Assembly (NCBI GenBank): GCA_022563535.1
Contig: JADFNE010000013.1
Coordinates: forward strand, 1 to 64,000
Direction of reading: 5' to 3'
Length of the DNA: 64,000 nt
DNA from: Myxococcales bacterium
GTDB lineage: Bacteria; Myxococcota_A; UBA9160; UBA4427
In this document: piece after piece, positions 60,281 to 64,000 of the stretch
How positions within the stretch are numbered: the first letter of the stretch is position 1
How the letters are laid out: every line of letters begins with the position of its first letter
The notes under the pieces: generated by a model
The model's input: only the letters and a program-made list of their open reading frames with translations
Database searches by the model: none
What the model was told of the DNA's origin: nothing
Made by a program: the position numbers and the translations under genes

Positions 60281-61324
60281 TCAACTGGCTGAGTCCTCGG
60301 TCAGAGCATTGACGAAGCGATGGGCTTCGCCTTGAAGACTGCTGAAGCGGTTGGGAATCGAAAGTGCCTTGGACACGACGGATTTGCCCATCAGGACGCC
60401 GTCAGATTTGCGATGCAAATCGAAGAAGAACTGAAAACGCAAAATTTCAGTACGCAGTCCGGTCGGACGCCTTGGGGTGCGACCGAGGTCGACCGCAGAA
60501 CCCGTGCAGTAGATCATGACTTCGTCGGTCTCCGAAGCGTTTGCGAAAAAGTACGAACGCCGACGCTCGGTGGAAAGAAAGCGAGTCAAGGGCTGGGAAA
60601 ACGGCCGGGAAAGTCGCTGAGACAAGAAAATGCGCTCGGCGTAATTCATCATGGCCACGTACCTTGCGAAATAGATCAGGCCCGCTCCGTTGAGATCGTT
60701 CTCCAACTGGATTGCGTACGGGATTGGGCTGGCATCCACCGGGCGAATCGGTGTCAAGCGCGTTGCATCGTAGAAGGGCTCGACGTTGCCTGTCTGCATG
60801 ACCAGCTCGTGCTCGACGATGCCAATGGGCTTTTCCGTCGTGGTCGGGACGTTCTTGTTTTGGATCCCCTCCGGACTGAAGGTCTTCAGCCGACTGTTGT
60901 CCGCCAGTCGGGCGACCATGGCGTTGGTCATGCAGATCCAGGTGGAATCGAGGGCATCGAGGTCGGCCTTGGATTTGATGCTCGCGACGGTCTCTTCGGG
61001 GATCTCCTTTTTGTCGAAGAGTGTCCAACCTTCCACGAAGTGTTTGGCGTAGAACTGCACGGTGCCCCGAGCGTGAACCTGATCGCCTTCCTGATACTGC
61101 GAAATATTGCCGTCGCGTCCGAAGCGCGATTCGACCTGGATGACCGACGCGTAGAGGCGTTCGCCTTCGTCGCTGATCAATAGATGCGATGGACAGTCGA
61201 GGGCCTGGCCCAACTGGTTCCACTGGAATTCGGCGTAGATTTTGAGCAGCTCAACTTCAGAAAGCTGATCCGGCACCATGTTTGGCATGCCGACTGTGAA
61301 TGAGAGCTGCGGGTATCGATGCAT
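60281..61324 (-). CDS. LnmK/Pnap_2097-like double-hotdog protein
   Basis: A 347-aa soluble protein. The beginning GMPNMVPDQLSEVELLK resembles the start of LnmK-family proteins (GMPxxxLxxLSExWLLK), a bifunctional acyltransferase/decarboxylase of polyketide clusters. The second half contains LNGAGLIYFARYVAMMNYAER, a hot-dog motif recalling acyl-ACP thioesterases. Two hot-dog domains are likely. It starts at ATG 61324 and is followed by the aminotransferase with one spare base. An acyl transfer or decarboxylation step is a guess; no ACP gene is nearby. Confidence 0.62.
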   Translation of the reverse strand: MHRYPQLSFTVGMPNMVPDQLSEVELLKIYAEFQWNQLGQALDCPSHLLISDEGERLYASVIQVESRFGRDGNISQYQEGDQVHARGTVQFYAKHFVEGWTLFDKKEIPEETVASIKSKADLDALDSTWICMTNAMVARLADNSRLKTFSPEGIQNKNVPTTTEKPIGIVEHELVMQTGNVEPFYDATRLTPIRPVDASPIPYAIQLENDLNGAGLIYFARYVAMMNYAERIFLSQRLSRPFSQPLTRFLSTERRRSYFFANASETDEVMIYCTGSAVDLGRTPRRPTGLRTEILRFQFFFDLHRKSDGVLMGKSVVSKALSIPNRFSSLQGEAHRFVNALTEDSAS

Positions 61325-61478
61325 TGGGAGTCGCCCTGAGGCTTTGAGAAACGTTCAGAATATAGAATTCGCAATTGTGTCGCCAGAAACGCCCGGTTGT
61401 CCAATCGTCGACGGAGTCATGTCAGTTTCGTATCCTTTCGCCTTTCCACCCTGAATGAGAGCGAGAATCCGAGCGCAT

Positions 61479-62672
61479 ATGTCGAAGACACTCGAGGGCA
61501 ACGCGGTGATCGGACAGTCTGGTGGTCCGACCGCGGTCATCAATCAATCGATGGTCGGATGTATCGAGGTGCTGCGCTCTTGCGACGCGATCGGCAAGAT
61601 CCTGGGCGCGCATCACGCGGTCAGCGGCATTATCCAAAACGATTTCATCGACCTGACCGACATTCCACAAGCTCGACTCGAGCGGATTGCCAACACACCG
61701 TCTTCCGCATTGGGAAGTAGCCGCGACAAGCCAGACAAAGAGTACTGCAAGAAGATCTTCGACAGCTTCGCCGCAAACAACGTCCGCTACTTTTTCTATA
61801 TCGGCGGGAACGACAGCTCGGACACTGCGCGCATTGTCAACGAGATGGCCCGGGATGAAGGCTACGAACTGCGCGCGTTTCACGTCCCCAAGACGATCGA
61901 CAACGATCTCGAACACAACGACCACACCCCGGGCTTCCCGTCCGCAGCGCGTTTTGTCGCCCAGGCACTGATGGGGGACCAGCTCGACAACGCGGCACTT
62001 CCGGGCATCAAGGTGGATATCATCATGGGGCGCCACGCCGGCTTTCTGACCGCGGCGAGCGTGATGGCGCGCAGTCGGGAGAGCGACGGACCCCATCTGA
62101 TCTACGTGCCCGAGGTCGCGTTCGACCTCGAACAGTTCATTGCGGACGTAGACCGCTCTTATACAAAGCACGGTCGTTGCATCATCGCGATCTCCGAGGG
62201 AATCCACGACGCCGACGGCAATGCGATCGCGACCAAGTTGGCGGATACCGTCGAGAAGGACGCCCATGGGAATGTCCAACTCTCAGGCACGGGCGCACTC
62301 GGGGACTATCTCGTTCGACTGATCAAGCAGCGGCTCGGCGAGGGATTGCGGGTGCGCGCCGACACCTTTGGGTACTTGCAGCGGTCCTTTGCGGGTTGCG
62401 TGAGCGAAGTAGACCAGCGGGAAGCTCGCGCTTCGGCACGACTGGCCGCCGAGTTGGCGATCGAAGGGGTTGAAAACGGATCGATTGCGATCCAGCGGGT
62501 GAGCGATGATCCCTATCAGGTCGAGTACAAGCGCATCGAATTGAGCGACGTGGCCGGGAAGACGCGGGCCCTGCCCCTCGAGTACATCGTCGATGGTTGC
62601 GATATTGCGCCGAGTTTTCGCACCTACCTGGCTCCGCTGCTAGGCGAGCTACCGCCGATCGAGCAATTTTAG
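61479..62672 (+). CDS. Diphosphate-dependent 6-phosphofructokinase
   Basis: A 397-aa phosphofructokinase that uses PPi. Motifs are GNAVIGQSGGPTAVINQS, then GGNDSSDTA (residues 109-117), where Asp 112 replaces the Gly of ATP enzymes, and PKTIDND with Lys 138, both marks of PPi dependence. GRHAGFLTAAS follows. It works reversibly in glycolysis and gluconeogenesis. ATG 61479 gives the normal beginning; ATG 61455 would add eight basic residues. It is divergent from the LnmK-like operon and 48 bp before pqqB. Confidence 0.92.
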   Translation: MSKTLEGNAVIGQSGGPTAVINQSMVGCIEVLRSCDAIGKILGAHHAVSGIIQNDFIDLTDIPQARLERIANTPSSALGSSRDKPDKEYCKKIFDSFAANNVRYFFYIGGNDSSDTARIVNEMARDEGYELRAFHVPKTIDNDLEHNDHTPGFPSAARFVAQALMGDQLDNAALPGIKVDIIMGRHAGFLTAASVMARSRESDGPHLIYVPEVAFDLEQFIADVDRSYTKHGRCIIAISEGIHDADGNAIATKLADTVEKDAHGNVQLSGTGALGDYLVRLIKQRLGEGLRVRADTFGYLQRSFAGCVSEVDQREARASARLAAELAIEGVENGSIAIQRVSDDPYQVEYKRIELSDVAGKTRALPLEYIVDGCDIAPSFRTYLAPLLGELPPIEQF

Positions 62673-62720
62673 AACCTGATGCAACATCGCCTCGCCGCGA
62701 TTCGAAGCTAGCATTTACTC

Positions 62721-63635
62721 ATGAAGATTCGGGTGTTGGGATCGGGGGCCGGGGGCGGGTTTCCCCAGTGGAATTGCAACTGCGATAATTGTGCCCGATT
62801 GCGGCGCGGAGAGTTCGAGGGGAGTGCGAGGACACAATCGTCCATTGCAGTCAGTGCGAACGGCGTGGAATGGGTGTTGCTGAATGCATCGCCGGATATA
62901 CGCGCCCAAATCGAGTCGTTTCCGGCCTTGCAACCCGCTCGCAAAATCCGGGACACGGGGATCTGCGCCGTGCTGCTCGTCGATGCGCAGATCGACCACT
63001 CGACGGGGCTCATGACCCTGCGCGAGTGCGATCATCCTCTTTCGATCTACACGACCCGTCTGGTGAGGGATGATCTCACGTCGGGATATCCTCTGCTCAG
63101 CGTCCTCGAACACTATTGCGGGGTGGATTGGCACGAGGTTCCCATAGACCTGTCTGCGTTCGAGATCAAAGGGGCAGATGGGTTGCGCTTCACGGCCATT
63201 CCGATCGAGAGCGAGGCGCCCCCCTACTCACCAAGGCGTCATGCGCCCGAGCCCGGCGACAACATTGGCCTGCGCATCGAAGATCTCGCGACGGGGGGCA
63301 CGCTCGTCTACGCGCCCGGACTCGGTTCCATTGGCGCCGAACTCGCGAGCCAGATGGAGCGCGCGGATTGCCTGCTCATCGATGGTACGATGTGGACCGA
63401 TGACGAGATGGAGCGGGCCGGAGTGGGGACCAGGCGCGCCCACGAGATGGGACATCTTCATCAGTCTGGTGACGAGGGGTTGCTGGCAAAACTCGCGGCA
63501 ATTCCCAACGTGCGGAAAATCTTGATTCACATCAACAACACCAATCCACTGCTCGACGAAGCATCGCCGGCCCACGCCGAAATGCTGGCAGCGGGCATCG
63601 AATTGGCCTTCGACGGGATGGACATCGAGCTATGA
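62721..63635 (+). CDS. pqqB: PQQ biosynthesis protein PqqB
   Basis: A 304-aa metallo-beta-lactamase-fold oxygenase that hydroxylates tyrosine in the PQQ precursor. The N-terminus is [17 protein letters not shown] with the zinc-binding CNCDNC. Further motifs are [33 protein letters not shown] and [15 protein letters not shown]. The length is typical. Its stop overlaps the pqqC start (ATGA). No pqqA peptide gene lies in the 48 bp upstream. Confidence 0.95.
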   Translation: MKIRVLGSGAGGGFPQWNCNCDNCARLRRGEFEGSARTQSSIAVSANGVEWVLLNASPDIRAQIESFPALQPARKIRDTGICAVLLVDAQIDHSTGLMTLRECDHPLSIYTTRLVRDDLTSGYPLLSVLEHYCGVDWHEVPIDLSAFEIKGADGLRFTAIPIESEAPPYSPRRHAPEPGDNIGLRIEDLATGGTLVYAPGLGSIGAELASQMERADCLLIDGTMWTDDEMERAGVGTRRAHEMGHLHQSGDEGLLAKLAAIPNVRKILIHINNTNPLLDEASPAHAEMLAAGIELAFDGMDIEL

Positions 63636-64000
63636 GTGAAGACCCAAGGCCCGCGTGGTCCCCGACTGAATTCGAGAAGCAGTTGCGGGCGAAGGAGCGG
63701 TTCTATCACATCCATCACGAGTTTCAGCAGCGCATGGATGCGGGGGAGCTTTCACGTGAGGCGATCCAGGGTTGGGTAGCCAACCGATTCTACTACCAGC
63801 TCAAGATCCCGGTGAAAGATGCAAACATCCTCGCCAACTGTCCGGATCGCGAGGTTCGCCGCCTCTGGATCCGGCGCATGCTCGATCACGACGGGGACGA
63901 GAAGAGCCAGGGTGGAATCGAAGCCTGGCTGCGTCTGGGGGAAGCCGTCGGCCTCGATCGAGAAGAACTGACATCCCAGCAACGCGTATTGCCGGGAGTG
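63632..64000 (+). CDS. pqqC: PQQ synthase PqqC, cut by window edge
   Basis: The first 123 codons of pqqC, whose product is a cofactor-free oxidase that closes the ring and finishes [49 protein letters not shown] and MLDHDGDE are classic PqqC stretches. ATG 63632 overlaps the pqqB stop. The rest (about 120 codons), and perhaps pqqD and pqqE, lie beyond the window. Confidence 0.95.
   Translation, partial: MSEDPRPAWSPTEFEKQLRAKERFYHIHHEFQQRMDAGELSREAIQGWVANRFYYQLKIPVKDANILANCPDREVRRLWIRRMLDHDGDEKSQGGIEAWLRLGEAVGLDREELTSQQRVLPGV

Noticed and set aside
1-64000. CRISPR array, integrase, transposase or phage genes
   Set aside because: Looked for repeat-spacer structure and recombinase motifs on both strands and saw none; short tandem repeats found are not CRISPR.

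Overview
The window looks like about 64 kb of chromosome from a high-GC, Gram-negative, heterotrophic bacterium. Envelope genes (lspA, lptF, an AsmA/YhdP-like protein, hldE-type adenylyltransferase, a porin) point to an outer membrane. The mix of F420 precursor genes (cofG-cofH), pyrroloquinoline quinone genes (pqqB-pqqC), a DUF35/thiolase-like pair, a molybdenum hydroxylase, PPi-type phosphofructokinase, NtrBC and Ser/Thr signalling proteins resembles deltaproteobacterial lineages such as Myxococcota or Binatia. That placement is an inference from gene content only. I saw no rRNA, tRNA, CRISPR array, transposase or phage gene.

Layout. 1-650: a broken stretch holding a partial minus-strand gene, an internal fragment of rdgB, and then a 5'-truncated aldehyde dehydrogenase (650-1909). 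1929-10453: a probable catabolic cluster for a cyclic or aromatic CoA-linked substrate. Its minus-strand block is a CoxMSL-type molybdenum hydroxylase, an amidohydrolase/decarboxylase, a Cys-less thiolase-like protein, a DUF35 protein and an enoyl-CoA hydratase. A MenB/BadI-like ring hydrolase is divergent across a short region with a 14-bp palindrome. 10904-14109: siroheme sulfite/nitrite reductase with a C-terminal extension, an unknown partner, and a rhodanese. 14232-16714: cofG-cofH.

16755-29422: an accessory, sensor-rich region. It has two non-heme iron oxygenase-like genes, an unknown 456-aa protein, and a tandemly duplicated two-gene unit (7-TM protein of 245 aa plus soluble protein of 103 aa). 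Beyond these lie a REC-PAS-histidine kinase, a porin, a TorT-like periplasmic binding protein and a TorS-like hybrid kinase. The duplicated 7-TM/103-aa unit is the best candidate for an undescribed system.

29454-48140: mostly housekeeping. A membrane-anchored MutS-like ATPase overlaps thiD. Then come a secreted protein, mrp, a questin-oxidase-like protein, lspA and an orphan HPt protein, followed by acetoacetyl-CoA synthetase. An ntrB-ntrC-thiE-nupC operon, moeA with a degenerate mobA-like gene, lptF, a membrane-anchored tyrosine phosphatase and an hldE-type adenylyltransferase complete this part. 48173-57679: a large AsmA-like protein, a small XRE regulator, ptsP with a probable ATT start, an FHA protein with repeated ETV motifs next to a PP2C phosphatase, and glutamate dehydrogenase.

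57766-64000: a three-gene minus-strand operon (LnmK-like double-hotdog protein, DegT-type aminotransferase, sulfatase-fold enzyme with Thr in place of Cys), divergent from PPi-phosphofructokinase and pqqB-pqqC (pqqC runs off the right edge). Convergent gene ends at 33 kb and 46 kb carry long inverted repeats, and 6- or 12-bp tandem repeats recur at several places.
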